Positions 25,072 through 37,288 of a stretch of DNA of 64,000 nucleotides are shown in pieces; within the stretch, counting starts at the first letter, position 1; the number at the start of each line of letters is the position of its first letter. The notes beneath the pieces were generated by a model that saw only the letters and a list, made by a program, of their open reading frames with translations, did not search any database and was not told the DNA's origin. This DNA is from Inia geoffrensis (taxonomy: Eukaryota; Chordata; Mammalia; Artiodactyla; Iniidae). A program made the position numbers and the translations under genes. Location: NCBI GenBank assembly GCA_036417435.1, contig CM070910.1, forward strand, positions 78,786,784 to 78,850,783. The letters are read 5' to 3'.

Positions 25072-25143
25072 TTGGCCAAAAAGGGCGTATGCGTTTTTTC
25101 CTGAATATATTCAGGAAAAAACGCGTACGCCCTTTTTGGCCAA
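25072..25143. repeat. Palindrome of unit 15, change in one arm only
   Basis: The left arm is standard (gcgtatgcg) while the right arm has the unit-13 change (cgcgtacgc). In a folded hairpin this position would be a G-T wobble pair. It looks like the intermediate between the standard and the unit-13 palindrome. Confidence 0.94.
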
Positions 25144-26801
25144 GTGCATCACTGTCGAACTGCTGCCTCTTTTCCTACGCTTTCAGAGCAATTCTTATCT
25201 ACCCCCTGATATGTTTTCTGCAATTCTGCGTCGCGTTCAAGTCCTCTTCACAGCGTTCCTTCAATAAATTTTTGGATGATAGGGGTCATTTGGAACTCTG
25301 CAGGATTGTGAGTTACAGTGCCAAAAATCTCCTTTTCTCAACTCGCTTTCTTGTGAGCTGACCGCAAACCCGAAGAATTGCTTCAGGCCCTAATCTCGTT
25401 CCGGCATGGCACGCTGAGCCTTTGATGAATTCTTCTTCCTGTAGGGAAATCAGAGTTCAATGTGCCCGTCCAAACACATCAAGTTAGCTGCTCATTCGTT
25501 CTCCTTATTCCTGTTCATCTTCCACAGAAATTGCAAACTGTGCCAAACAAGAGGTCAAAGGCACTGACTCTCCAAGTGGGGAGAATGTTAATATTGCATC
25601 TGGAACGGCGAACTCGAGTACCAGGGGGCTAAAATGGTGATGAGTTTTAGAAATTGTGCCTGATCACTTCGTGGACCATATTCTGGGTTTTCCATGCATA
25701 TTTTAGCTGAAGGATAAATCCCTTACACGTGGAGATTTGGGACCCGTGGAATGGGAACCATGCAACATTACCTCAAAGGGTTTGCATTCCCTCACCAATA
25801 GTATCAGCCCCAAGGGTCCAGCCTTATCTCTCCCACAGCTGTGGATGTAGAGGTGGTAAATCCAAGATTCCTCACAAGCCCTGAAGGACTTATTTAAGAA
25901 TTTCTCTCTATTAGACAGTCCTTGTGTTTTCTTTTTCAAATTTATTTTTATAAGGTGATTTAGCTTATTTACAGTGCTGTGTGTATGCTGCTGTACACAA
26001 ATGATTTTCTTATGGAGACCTATAAAAGTATGGGTTTTAATGTTCTTCATATGTATATTCCTAGGTTTTGAATACGGGGTGTTGAGTCCATTTGGTTGAG
26101 TGAGGAGTAGGTCTTGTCTAATATATATTTGGCTTATGGAATGGTATCTGTCCTAATGTCAACCTCTGGTTTTATGCAGCCTCCCCACTCTCCTTTCCCC
26201 TTAAGCCAGCATAAGATTCTTTTGTAAATGTGAGACTCTCTTGTGATTTTTAACGCAGTTCGCACGTAGCCGTGTTTACATTCCCGGTATTAGTGATATC
26301 TTATGATGTTTCTTTTTCTGTGTGACTTATTTCACTTAGAATCATCGTAACTAAATCCACTCATTACGCTGCTACAGGTCTGTTGCCATTAATTTCATTG
26401 TTGAGTGATATTCCATTGTAGGGATGTACCACAACTTCTATATCCATTTTTCTCTTTCTGGGCTATGAAAGTTGTACCATAGTCAAGGCTCCCGTACACA
26501 GAGCAGCCCCAAACTTTGGTGTGGCTGTGTCTTTTTCATTTAAATTTTCCGAATCTATAGCACCATAAGTGGAAGTGCCCTAGCCTCTCTAGCTTGGTTT
26601 TTTCTTTGTTCCAGGAAACACCATCCACTTCTCCAGAGTGGCTGTTGACAATTTACATCCCGCCCATCAGCATAACAAGGCTGCCGGTTCTCCATTGCCT
26701 GTCCTGCCTCTCTGGATTTTACATTTTTTACGGAGGGCCCTTTGGATCGGTGGGAAGTGAGACTGCCTTGTAGTGCGGATTTCCATTGCAGGCTTGCTTG
26801 G
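25072..26801 (+). repeat. Unit 15, 1,730 bp, shortest full unit
   Basis: Two deletions explain the length: 2 bp in ctgatatgttttctg (near 25209) and 4 bp in ttcttcatatgtatattcc (near 26050). Private: ggtgatgagttttag, ttgagtgaggag, aacgcagttcgcac. Confidence 0.97.
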
Positions 26802-26873
26802 TTGGCCAAAAAGTGTTTATGCGTTTTTTCCTGAATATATTGAGGAAAAAACACATACGCCCTTTTTGGCCAA
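26802..26873. repeat. Palindrome of unit 16, GTGT variant in the left arm
   Basis: The left arm reads ccaaaaagtgtttatgcg, where the usual left arm is ccaaaaagggcgtatgcg. GTGT is the complement of the ACAC found in the right arm of units 1, 10 and 11. The right arm here has the usual tacgccc plus a separate change (aacacat), and the centre reads tattgagg. Confidence 0.93.
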
Positions 26874-28536
26874 GTGCATCACTGTCGAACTGCTGCCTCT
26901 TTTCCTACGCTTTCAGAGCAATTCTTATCTATCCCCTGATATCTGTTTTCTGCAATTCTGCGTCGCGTTCAAGTCCTCTTCACAGCCTTCCTTCAATAAA
27001 TTTTAGGATGATAGGGGTCATTTGGAACTCTGCAGGATTGTGAGTTACAGTGCCAAAAATCTCCTTTTCTCAACTCGCTTTCTTGTGAGCAGACCGCAAA
27101 CCCGAAGAATTGCTTCAGGCCCTAATCTCGTTCCGGCATGGCACGCTGAGCCTTTGATGAATTCTTCTTCCTGTAGGGAAATCAGTGTTCAATGTGCCCG
27201 TCCAAACACATCAAGTTAGCTGCTCATTCGTTCTCCTTATTCCTGTTCATCTTCCACAGAAATTGCAAACTGTGCCAAACAAGAGGTCAAAGGCACTGAC
27301 TCTCCAAGTGGGGAGAATGTTAATATTGCATCTGGAACGGCGAACTCTAGTACCAGGGGCTAAAATGGCGATGAGTTTTAGAAATATTGCCTGATCACTT
27401 CGTGGACCATATTCTGGGTTTTCCATGCATATTTTAGCCGAAGGATAAATCTCTTACACGTGGAGATTTGGGACCCGTGGAATGGGAACCATGCACCATT
27501 ACCTCAAAGGGTCTGCATTCCCTCACCAATAGTATCAGCCCCAAGTGTCCAGCCTTATCTCTCCCACAGCTGTGGATGTAGAGGTGGTAAATCCAATATT
27601 CCTCACAAGCCCTCAAGGACTTATTTAAGAATTTCTCTCTATTAGACAGCCCTTGTGTTTTCTTTTTCAAATTTATTTTTATAAGGGGATTTAGCTTATT
27701 TACAGTGCTGTGTGTATGCTGCTGCACACAAATGATTTTTTTATGGAGACCTATAAAAGTATGGGTTTTAATTTTCTTCATAGTCAGGTATATTCTTAGG
27801 TTTTGAATACGGGGTGTTGAGTCCATTTGGTTGAGCAAGGAGTAGGTCTTGTCTAATATATATTTGGCTTATGGAATGGTATCTGTCCTAATGTCAACCT
27901 CTGGTTTTACGCAGCCTCCCCACTCTCCTTTCCCCTTAAGCAAGCATAAGTTTCTTTTGTAAATGTGAGACTCTCTTGTGTTTTGTAATGCAGTTCACAC
28001 GTAACCGTGTTTACATTCCCGGTATTAGTGATATCTTATGATGTTTCTTTTTCTGTATGACTTATTTCACTTAGAATCATCGTAACTAAATCCACTCATT
28101 ATGCTGCTACTGCTCTGTTGCCATTGATTTCATTGTTGAGTGATATTCCATTGTAGGGATGTACCACAACTTCTATATCCATTTTTCTCTTTCTGGGCTC
28201 TTAAAGTTGTACCATAGTCAAGGATCCCGTACACAGAGCAGCCCCAAACTTTAGTGTGGCTGTGTCTTTTTCATTTAAATTTTCCGAATCTATAGCACCA
28301 TAAGTGGAAGTGCCCTAGGCTCTCTTGCTTGGTTTTTTCTTTGTTCCAGGAAACACCACCCACTTCTCCAGAGTGGCTGTTGGCAGTTTACATCCCGCCC
28401 ATCAGCATAACAAGGCTGCCGGTTCTCCATGGCCTGACCTGCCTCTCTGGATTTTACATTTTTTTCGGAGGGCCATTTTGATCGGTGGGAAGAGAGACTT
28501 CCTTTTAGTGCGGGTTTCCATTGCAGGCTTGCTTGG
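26802..28536 (+). repeat. Unit 16, 1,735 bp, last subfamily A unit
   Basis: The XhoI site is lost (gaactctagtacc) and the G-run is one base shorter (accaggggctaaaa). Private: gagcagaccgc, ctgcacacaaatg, gtattcttagg, ggttttacgcagc, gtaaccgtg. Near its right end, about 28476, a subfamily B hallmark appears (ggagggccattttgatc). Confidence 0.97.
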
Positions 28537-28770
28537 TTGGCCAAAAAGGGCGTATGCGTTTTTTCCTGAATATATTCAGGAAAAAACGCATACGCCCTTT
28601 TTGGCCAAGTGCATCACTGTCGAAATGCTGCCTCTTTTCCTACGATTTCAGAGCAATTCTTATCTACCACCTGATATCTGTTTTCTGCAATTCTGTGTCG
28701 TGTTCAAGTCCTCTTCACAGTCTTCCTTCAATAAATTTTTGGATGATAGGGGTCATTTGGAACTCCGCAG
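28200..28770. other. Subfamily A to B transition zone
   Basis: Left of this zone the units read tgtcaacctctgg, ttcacacgtagccgtg, tggctgtgtc, tacgctttcagag and gaactctgcagg. Right of it they read tgtccatctctgg, ttcatgcgtagtcgtg, tggctctgtc, tacgatttcagag and gaactccgcagg. The switch is stepwise: ccattttgatc appears at 28476, tacgatttc at 28642 and ctccgcagg at 28763, while cttttctcaactcgctttc stays A-like for two more units. Confidence 0.85.
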
Positions 28771-30271
28771 GATTGTGAGTTACAGTGCCAAAAATCTCCT
28801 TTTCTCAACTCGCTTTCTTGTGAGCTGACTGCAAACCCGAATAATTGCTTCAGGCCCTAATCTCGTTCTGGCATGGCATGCTGAGCCTTTGGTGAATTCT
28901 TCTTCCTGTAGGGAAATCATCGTTCAATGTGCCCGTCCAAACACATCGAGTTAGCCGCTCATTTGTTCGCCTTATTCCTGCTCATCTTCCACAGAAATTG
29001 TAAACTGTGCCAAACAAGAGCTCAAAGGCACTGACTCTCCAAGAGGGGAGAATGTTAATATCGCATCTGGAAAGGCGAACTCGAGTACCAAGGGGGGAAA
29101 ATGGCGATGAATTTTAGAAATTTTGCCTGATCACTTCGTGGACCATATTCTGGGTTTTCCATGCATATTTTAGCTGAAGGATAAATCCCTTAAACGTGGA
29201 TATTTGGACCTGTGGAATGGGAATCATGCACCATTACCTCAGAGGGTCTGCATTCCCTCACCAATAGTATCAGCCCCAAGTGTCCAGCCTTATCTCTCCC
29301 CCAGCTGTGGATGTAGAGGTGGTAAATCCAAGATTTCTCGCAAGACCTCAAGGACTTATTTAAGAATTTCTCTCTATTTCACAGTCCTTGTGCTTTCTTT
29401 TTCAAATTTATTTTTATAAGGGGATTTAGATTATTTACACTGCTGTGTGTATGCTGCTGTAAACAAGTGATTTTCTTATGGAGACCTATAAATGTATGGG
29501 TTTTAAGTTTCTTCACAGTCAGGTATATTCCTAGGTTTTGAATACGGTGTGTTGAGTCGATTTGGTTGAGCGAGGAGTAGGTCTTGTCTAATATATATTT
29601 GGCTTATGGAATGGTATCTGTCCTAATGTCCATCTCTTGTTTTAAGCAGCCTCCCCACTCTCCTTTGACCTTAAGCAAGCATAAATTTCTTTTGTAAATG
29701 TGAGAGTCTGTTGTGTTTTGAAATGCAGTTCATGCGTAGTCGTGTTTCCATTCCCGGTATTAGTGATATCTTATGATGTTTCTTTTTCTGTGTAACTTAT
29801 TTCACTTAGAATCATCGTAACTAAATCCACTCATTATGCTGCTGCTGGTCTGTGGCCATTGATTTCATTGTTGAGTGATATTCCATTGTAGGGATGTACC
29901 ACAACTTCTATATCCATTTTTCTCTTTCTGGGCTATTGAAGTTGTACCATAGTCAAGGTTCCCGTACACAGAGCAGCCCCAAACTTTGGTGTGGCTCTGT
30001 CTTTTTCATTTAAATTTTCCGAATCTATAGCACCATAAGTGGAAGTGCCCTAGGCTCTCTAGCTTGGTTTTTTCTTTGTTCCAGGAAACACCATCCACTT
30101 CTCCAGAGTGGCTGTTGGCAATTTACATCCCGCCCATCAGCATAACAAGGCTGCCGGTTCTCCATGGCCTGTCCTGTCTCTCTGGATTTTACATTTTTTA
30201 CGGAGGGCCCTTTTAATCGGTGGGAAGTGAGACTTCCTTGTAGTGCGGATTTCCATTGCAGGCTTGCTTGG
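28537..30271 (+). repeat. Unit 17, 1,735 bp, first B-like unit (transitional)
   Basis: Perfect palindrome. It has B markers (atcatcgttcaatg, cacatcgagttagccg, gatgaattttag) together with the A-like ctcaactcgctttcttgtg. Private: gagctgactgcaaac, tggcatggcatg, ctccaagagggg, gtaaacaagtg, ctcttgttttaagc. Confidence 0.97.
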
Positions 30272-32006
30272 TTGGCCAAAAAGGGCTTATGCGTTTTTTC
30301 CTGAATATATTCAGGAAAAAACGCATACGCCCTTTTTGGCCAAGTGCATCACTGTCGAACTGCTGCCTCTTTTCCTTCGATTTCAGAGCAATTCTTATTT
30401 ACCCCCTGATATCTGTTTTCTGCAATTCTGTGTCGTGTTCAAGTCCTCTTCCAGTCTTCCTTCAATAAATTTTTGGATGATAGGGGTCATTTGGAACTCC
30501 GCAGGATTGTGAGTTACAGTGCCAAAAATCTCCTTTTCTCAACTCGCTTTCTTGTGAGCTGACCGCAAACCCGAATAATTGCTTCAGGCCCTAATCTCGT
30601 GCCTGCATGGCACGCTGAGCCTTTGGTGAATTCTTCTTCCTGTAGGGAAATCATCGTTCAATGTGCCCGTCTAAACACAACGAGTTAGCCGCTCATTGGT
30701 TCTCCTTATTCCTGCTCATCTTCCACAGAAATTGCAAACTGTGCCAAACAAGAGGTCAAAGGCACTGACTCTCCAAGTGGGGAGAATGTTAATATCGCAT
30801 CTGGAAAGGCGAACTCGAGTACCAGGGGGGGAAAATGGAGATGAATTTTACAAATTTTGCCTGATAACTTCGTGGACAATATTCTGGGTTTTCCATGCAT
30901 ATTTTAGCTGAAGGATAAATCCCTTAAACGTGGAGATTTGGGACCCGTGGAATGGGAATCACGCACCATTACCTCAGAGGGTCTGCATTCCCTCACCAAT
31001 AGTATCAGCCCCAAGTGTCCAGCCTTATCTCTCCCTCAGCTGTGGATGTATAGGTGGTAAATGCAAGATTTCTCGCAAGACCTCAAGGACTTATTTAAGA
31101 ATCTCTCTCTATTTCACAGTCCTTGTGCTTTCTTTTTCAAATTTATTTTTATAAGGGGATTTAGCTTATTTACACTGCTGTGTGTATGCTGCTGTACACA
31201 AGAGATTTTCTTATGGAGACATATAAATGTATGGGTTTTAAGTTTCTTCACAGTCAGGTTTATTCCTAGGTTTTGAATACGGGGTGTTGAGTCGATTTGG
31301 TTGAGCGAGGAGTAGGTCTTGTCTAATATATATTTGGCTTATGGAATGGTAACTGTCCTAATGTCCATCTCTGGTTTTATGCAGCCTCCCCACTCTCCTT
31401 TGACCTTAAGCAAGCATAAATTTCTTTTGTAAATGTGAGACTCTGTTGTGTTTTGAAATGCAGTTCATGCGTAGTCGTGTTTCCATTCCTGGTATTAGTG
31501 ATATCTTATGATGTTTCTTTTTCTGTGTGACTTATTTCACTTAGAATCATCGTAACTAAATCCACTCATTATGCTGTTACTGGTCTGTGGCCATTGATTT
31601 CATTGTTGAGTGATATTCCATTGTAGGGATGTACCACAACTTCTATATCCAGTTTTCTCTTTCTGGGCTATTGAAGTTGTACCATAGTCAAGGTTCCCGT
31701 ACACAGAGCAGCCCCAAACTTTGGTGTGGCTCTGTCTTTTACATTTAAATTTTCCGAATCTATAGCACCATAAGTGGAAGTGCCCTAGGCTCTCTAGCTT
31801 GGTTTTTTCTTTGTTCCAGGAAACACCATCCACTTCTCCAGAGTGGCTGTTGGCAATTTACATCCCGCCCATCAGCATAACAAGGCTGCCGGTTCTCCAT
31901 GGCCTGTCCTGCCTCTCTGGATTTTACATTTTTTTCGGAGGGCCATTTTGATCGGTGGGAAGTGAGACTTCCTTGTAGTGCGGGTTTCCATTGCAGGCTT
32001 GCTTGG
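30272..32006 (+). repeat. Unit 18, 1,735 bp (transitional to B)
   Basis: The left palindrome arm has one mismatch (agggcttatgcg). Two bases are missing in cctcttccagtcttcc. Private: ctcgtgcctgcatgg, tgataacttcgtggacaata, gatgtataggtgg. The six-unit repeat begins in its right part, near 31344. Confidence 0.97.
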
Positions 32007-33741
32007 TTGGCCAAAAAGGGCGTATGCGTTTTTTCCTGAATATATTCAGGAAAAAACGCATACGCTCTTTTTGGCCAAGTGCATCACTGTCGAAATGCTG
32101 CCTCTTTTCCTACGATTTCAGAGCAATTTTTATCTACCACCTGATATCTGTTTTCTGCAATTCTGTGTCGTGTTCAAGTCCTCTTCACAGTCTTCCTTCA
32201 ATAAATTATTGGATGATAGTGGTCATTTGGAACTCCGCAGGATTATGAGTTACAGTGCCAAAACTCTCCTTTTGTCAACTCGCTTTTTTGTAAGCTGACC
32301 ACAAACCCGAATAATTGCTTCAGGCCCTAATCTCGTTCCGGCATGGCACGCTGAGCCTTTGGTGAATTCTTCTTCCTGTAGGGAAATCATCGTTCAATGT
32401 GCCCGTCTAAACACATCGAGTTAGCCGCTCATTGTTTCTCCTTATTCCTGCTCATCTTCCACAGAAATTGCAAACTGTGCCAAACAAGAGGTCAAAGGCA
32501 CTGACTCTCCAAGTGGGGAGAATGTTAATATCGCATCTGGAAAGGCAAACTCGAGTACCAGGGGGGGAAAATGGCGATGAATTTTAGAAATTTTGCCTGA
32601 TCACTTCGTGGACCATATTCTGGGTTTTCCATGCATATTTTAGCTGAAGGATAAATCCCTTAAACGTGGAGATTTGGGACCCGTGGAATTTGAATCATGC
32701 ACCATTACCTCAGAGGGTCTGCATTCCCTCACCAATAGTATCAGCCCCAAGTGTCCAGCCTTATCTCTCCCCCAGCTGTGGATGTAGAGGTGGTAAATCC
32801 AAGATTTCTCACAAGACCTCAAGGACTTATTTAAGAATTTCTCTCTATTACACAGTCCTTGTGCTTTCTTTTTCAAATTTATTTTTATAAGGGGATTTAG
32901 CTTATTTACACTGCTGTGTGTATGCTGCTGTACACAAGTGATTTTCTTATGGAGACCTATAAATGTATGGGTTTTAAGTTTCTTCACAGTCAGGTTTATT
33001 CCTAGGTTTTGAATACGGGGTGTTGAGTCGATTTGGTTGAGCGAGGAGTAGGTCTTGTCTAATATATATTTGGCTTATGGAATGGTATCTGTCCTAATGT
33101 CCATCTCTGGTTTTATGCAGCCTCCCCACTCTCCTTTGACCTTAAGCAAGCATAAATTTCTTTTGTAAATGTGAGACTCTGCTGTGTTTTGAAATGCAGT
33201 TCATGCGTAGTCGTGTTTCCATTCCCGGTATTAGTGATATCTTGTGATGTTTCTTTTTCTGTGTGACTTATTTCACTTAGAATCATCGTAACTAAATCCA
33301 CTCATTATGCTGCTACTGGTCTGTGGCCATTGATTTCATTGTTGAGTGATATTCCATTGTAGGGATGTACCACAACTTCTATATCCAGTTTTCTCTTTCT
33401 GGCTATTGAAGTTGTACCATAGTCAAGGTTCCCGTACACAGAGCAGCCACAAACTTTGGTGTGGCTCTGTCTTTTACATTTAAATTTTCCGAATCTATAG
33501 CACCATAAGTGGAAGTGCCCTAGGAGCTCTAGCTTGGTTTTTTCTTTGTTCCAGGAAACACCATCCACTTCTCCAGAGTGGCTGTTGGAAATTTACATCC
33601 CGCCCATCAGCATAACAAGGCTGCCGGTTCTCCATGGCCTGTCCTGCCTCTCTGGATTTTACATTTTTTTCGGAGGGCCATTTTGATCCGTGGGAAGTGA
33701 GACTTCCTTGTAGTGCGGATTTCCATTGCAGGCTTGCTTGG
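32007..33741 (+). repeat. Unit 19, type A of the six-unit repeat
   Basis: The right arm of the palindrome has catacgctcttttt, one unpaired base. Markers: aaattattggatgatagtgg, cgtggaatttgaatcatg, ctattacacag. Confidence 0.97.
33113..33301 (-). pseudogene. L1 ORF2 C-terminal remnant (short open stretch)
   Basis: Reading from the minus strand, this stretch gives DLVTMILSEISHTEKE, which matches the DLEIIILSEVSQTEKD block close to the end of mammalian L1 ORF2p. The next block (HKISLIPG, matching YHMISLICG) is in another frame, so a frameshift separates them. No start codon, catalytic domain or intact end is present. It is a decayed scrap inside the satellite unit, repeated in type B at 43530-43718. 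Confidence 0.65.
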
Positions 33742-35476
33742 TTGGCCAAAAAGGGCGTATGCGTTTTTTCCTGAATATATTCAGGAAAAAACGCATACGA
33801 CCTTTTTGGCCAAGTGCATCACTGTCGAAATGCTGTCTCTTTTCCTACGATTTCAGAGCAATTTTTATCTACCACCTGATATCTGTTTTCTGCAATTCTG
33901 TGTCGTGTTCAAGTCCTCTTCACAGTCTTCCTTCAATAAATTTTTGGATGATAGGGGTCATTTGGAACTCCGCAGGATTATGAGTTACAGTGCCAAAACT
34001 CTCCTTTTGTCAACTCGCTTTTTTGTAAGCTGACCACAAACTCGAATAATTGCTTCAGGACCTAATCTCGTTCCGGCATGGCACGCTGAGACTTTGGTGA
34101 ATTCTTCTTCCTGTAGGGAAATCATCGTTCAATGTGCCCGTCCAAACACATCGAGTTAGCCGCTCATTGGTTCTCCTTTTTCCTGCTCATCTTCCACAGA
34201 AATTGCAAACTGTGCCAAACAAGAGGTCAAAGGCACTGACTCTCCAAGTGGGGAGAATGTTAATATCGCATCTGGAAAGGCGAACTCGAGTACCAGGGGG
34301 GGAAAATGGCGAAGAATTTTAGAAATTTTGCCTGATCACTTCGTGGACCATATTCTGGGTTTTCCATGCATATTTTAGCTGAAGGATAAATCCCTTAAAC
34401 GTGGATATTTGGACCCGTGGAATGGGAATCATGCACCATTACCTCAGAGGGTCTGCATTCCCTCACCAATAGTATCAGCCCCAAGTGTCCAGCCTTATCT
34501 CTCCCCCAGCTGTGGATGTAGAGGTGGTAAATCCAAGATTTCTCGCAAGACCTAAAGGACTTATTTAAGAATTTCTCTCTATTTCACAGTCCTTGTGCTT
34601 TCTTTTTCAAATTTATTTTTATAAGGGGATTTAGATTATTTACACTGTTGTGTGTATGCTGCTGTACACAAGTGATTTTCTTATGGAGACCTATAAATGT
34701 ATGGGTTTTAAGTTTCTTCACAGTCAGGTTTATTCCTAGGTTTTGAATACGGGGTGTTGAGTCGATTTGGTGGAGCGAGGAGTAGGTCTTGTCTAATATA
34801 TATTTGGCTTATGGAATGGTATCTGTCCTAATGTCCATCTCTGGTTTGATGCAGCCTCCCCACTCTCCTTTGACCTTAATCACGCATAAATTTCTTTTGT
34901 ATATGTGAGACTGTGTTGTGTTTTGAAATGCAGTTCATACGTAGTCGTGTTTCCATTCCCGGTATTAGTGATATCTTATGATGTTTCTTTTTCTGTGTGA
35001 CTTATTTCACTTAGAATCATCGTAACTAAATCCACTCATTATGCTGCTACTGGTCTGTGGCCATTGATTTCATTGTTGAGTGATATTCCATTGTAGGGAT
35101 GTACCACAACTTCTATATCCATTTTTCTCTTTCTGGGCTACTGAAGTTGTACCATAGTCAAGGTTCCCGTACACAGAGCAGCCCCAAACTTTGGTGTGGC
35201 TCTGTCTTTTTCATTTAAATTTTCCGAATCTATAGCACCATAAGTGGAAGTGCCCTAGGCTCTCTAGCTTGGTTTTTTCTTTGTTCCAGGAAACACCATC
35301 CACTTCTCCAGAGTGGCTGTTTGCAATTTATATCCCGCCCATCAGCATAACAAGGCTGCCGGTTCTCCATGGCCTGTCCTGCCTCTCTGGATTTTACATT
35401 TTTTTCGGAGGGCCCTTTTGATCAATGGGAAGTGAGACTTCCTTGTAGTGCGGATTTCTATTGCAGGCTTGCTTGG
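33742..35476 (+). repeat. Unit 20, type B
   Basis: The palindrome's right arm reads catacgacctttttgg. Markers: aaatgctgtctctt, caaactcgaataatt, gctgagactttgg, ggcgaagaattttag, ggtttgatgcagc, ccttaatcacgc. Confidence 0.97.
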
Positions 35477-37216
35477 TTGGCCAAAAAGGGCGTATGCGTT
35501 TTTTCCTGAATATATTCAGGAAAAAACGCATACGCCCTTTTTGGCCAAGTGCATCACTGTCGAAATGCTGCCTCTTTTCCTACGATTTCAGAGCAATTCA
35601 TATCTACCACCTGATTTCTGTTTTCTGCAATTTTGTGTCGGGTTCAAGTCCTCTTCACAGTCTTCCTTCAATAAATTTTTGGATGATAGGGGTCATTTGG
35701 AACTCCGCAGGATTGTGAGTTAAAGTGCCAGAACTCTCCTTTTGTCAACTCGCTTTTTTGTGAGCTGACCACCAGCCCGAATAATTGCTTCAGGCCCTAA
35801 TCTCGTTCCGGCATGGCACGCTGAGCCTTTGGTGAATTCTTCTTCCTGTAGGGAAATCATCGTTCAATGTGCCCGTCCAAACACATCGAGTTAGCCTCTT
35901 ATTGGTTCTCCTTATTCCTGCTCATCTTCCACAGAAATTGCAAACTGTGCCAAACAAGAGGTCAAAGGCACTGACTCTCCAAGTGGGGAGAATATTAATA
36001 TCGCATCTGGAAAGGTGAACTCGAGTACCGGGGGTGGGGGGGAAATGGCGATGAATTTTAGAAATTTTGCCTGATCACTTCGTGGACCATATTCTGGGTT
36101 ATCCATGCATATTTTAGCTGAAGGATAAATCCCTTAAACGTGGAGATTTGGTACCCGTGGAATGGGAATCATGCACCATTACCTCAGAGGGTCTGCATTC
36201 CCTCACCAATAGTATCAGCCCCAAGTGTCCAGCCTTATCTCTCCCCCAGCTGTGGATGTAGAGGTGGTAAATCCAAGATTTCTCGCAAGACCTCAAGGAC
36301 TTATTTAAGAATTTCTCTGTATTGCACAGTCCTTGTGCTTTCTTTTTCAAATTTATTTTTATAAGGGGATTTAGCTTATTTACACTGCTGTGTGTATGCT
36401 GCTGTACACAAGTGATTTTCTTATGGAGACCTATAAATGTATGGGTTTTAAGTTTCTTCACAGTCAGGTTTATTCCTAGGTTTTGAATACGGGGTGTTGA
36501 GTCGATTTGGTTGAGCGAGGAGTAGGTCTTGTCTAATATATATTTGGCTTATGGAATGGTATCTGTCCTAATGTCCATCTCTGGTTTTATGCAGCCTCCC
36601 CACTCTCCTTTGACCTTAAGCAAGCATAAATTTCTTTTGTAAATGTGAGACTCTGCTGTGTTTTGAAATGCAGTTCATGCGTAGTCGTGTTTCCATTCCC
36701 GGTATTAGTGATATCTTATGATGTTTCTTTTTCTGTGTGACTTATTTCACTTAGAATCATCGTAACTAAATCCACTCATTATGCTGCTACTGGTCTGTGG
36801 CCATTGATTTCATTGTTGAGTGATATTCCATTGTAGGCATGTACCACAACTTCTATATCCATTTTTCTCTTTCTGGGCTATTGAAGTTGTACCATAGTCA
36901 AGGTTCCCGGACACAGAGCAGCCCCAAACTTTGGTGTGGCTCTGTCTTTTTCATTTAAATTTTCCGAATCTATAGCACCATAAGTGGAAGTGCCCTAGGC
37001 TCTCTAGCTTGTTTTTTTCTTTGTTCCAGGAAACACCATCCACTTCTCCAGAGTGGCTGTTGGAAATTTACATCCCGCCCATCAGCATAACAAGGCTGCC
37101 GGTTCTCCATGGCCTGTCCTGCCTCTCTGGATTTTACATTTTTTTCGGAGGGCCCTTTTGATCAGTGGGAAGTGAGACTTCCTTGTAGTGCGGATTTCCA
37201 TTGCAGGCTTGCTTGG
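35477..37216 (+). repeat. Unit 21, type C, 1,740 bp
   Basis: Perfect palindrome. The extra length is in the G-run locus, taccgggggtgggggggaaa near 36027-36046. Markers: gcaattcatatctacc, gtgtcgggttcaag, gaccaccagcccg, gggttatccatg. Confidence 0.97.
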
Positions 37217-37288
37217 TTGGCCAAAAAGGGCGTATGCGTTTTTTCCTGAATATATTCAGGAAAAAACGCATACGCCCTTTTTGGCCAA
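37217..37288. repeat. Perfect 72-bp palindrome (representative)
   Basis: Two 36-base arms meet at an ATAT centre with no spacer and every base pairs. The outer bases are TTGGCCAAAAAG on both strands, followed inward by a GTTTTTTCC block. These features resemble the terminal inverted repeats of cetartiodactyl mariner elements joined without an interior, as in mariner MITEs. The flanking bases are not TA, so a clean insertion site cannot be shown. On one strand it would form a stem of about 33 bp with a tiny loop. Confidence 0.9.

Noticed and set aside
28325..28828. 167-residue plus-strand frame, the longest late in the window
   Set aside because: It is the same recurring frame extended upstream by chance loss of stops in one unit, and it reads antisense to L1.
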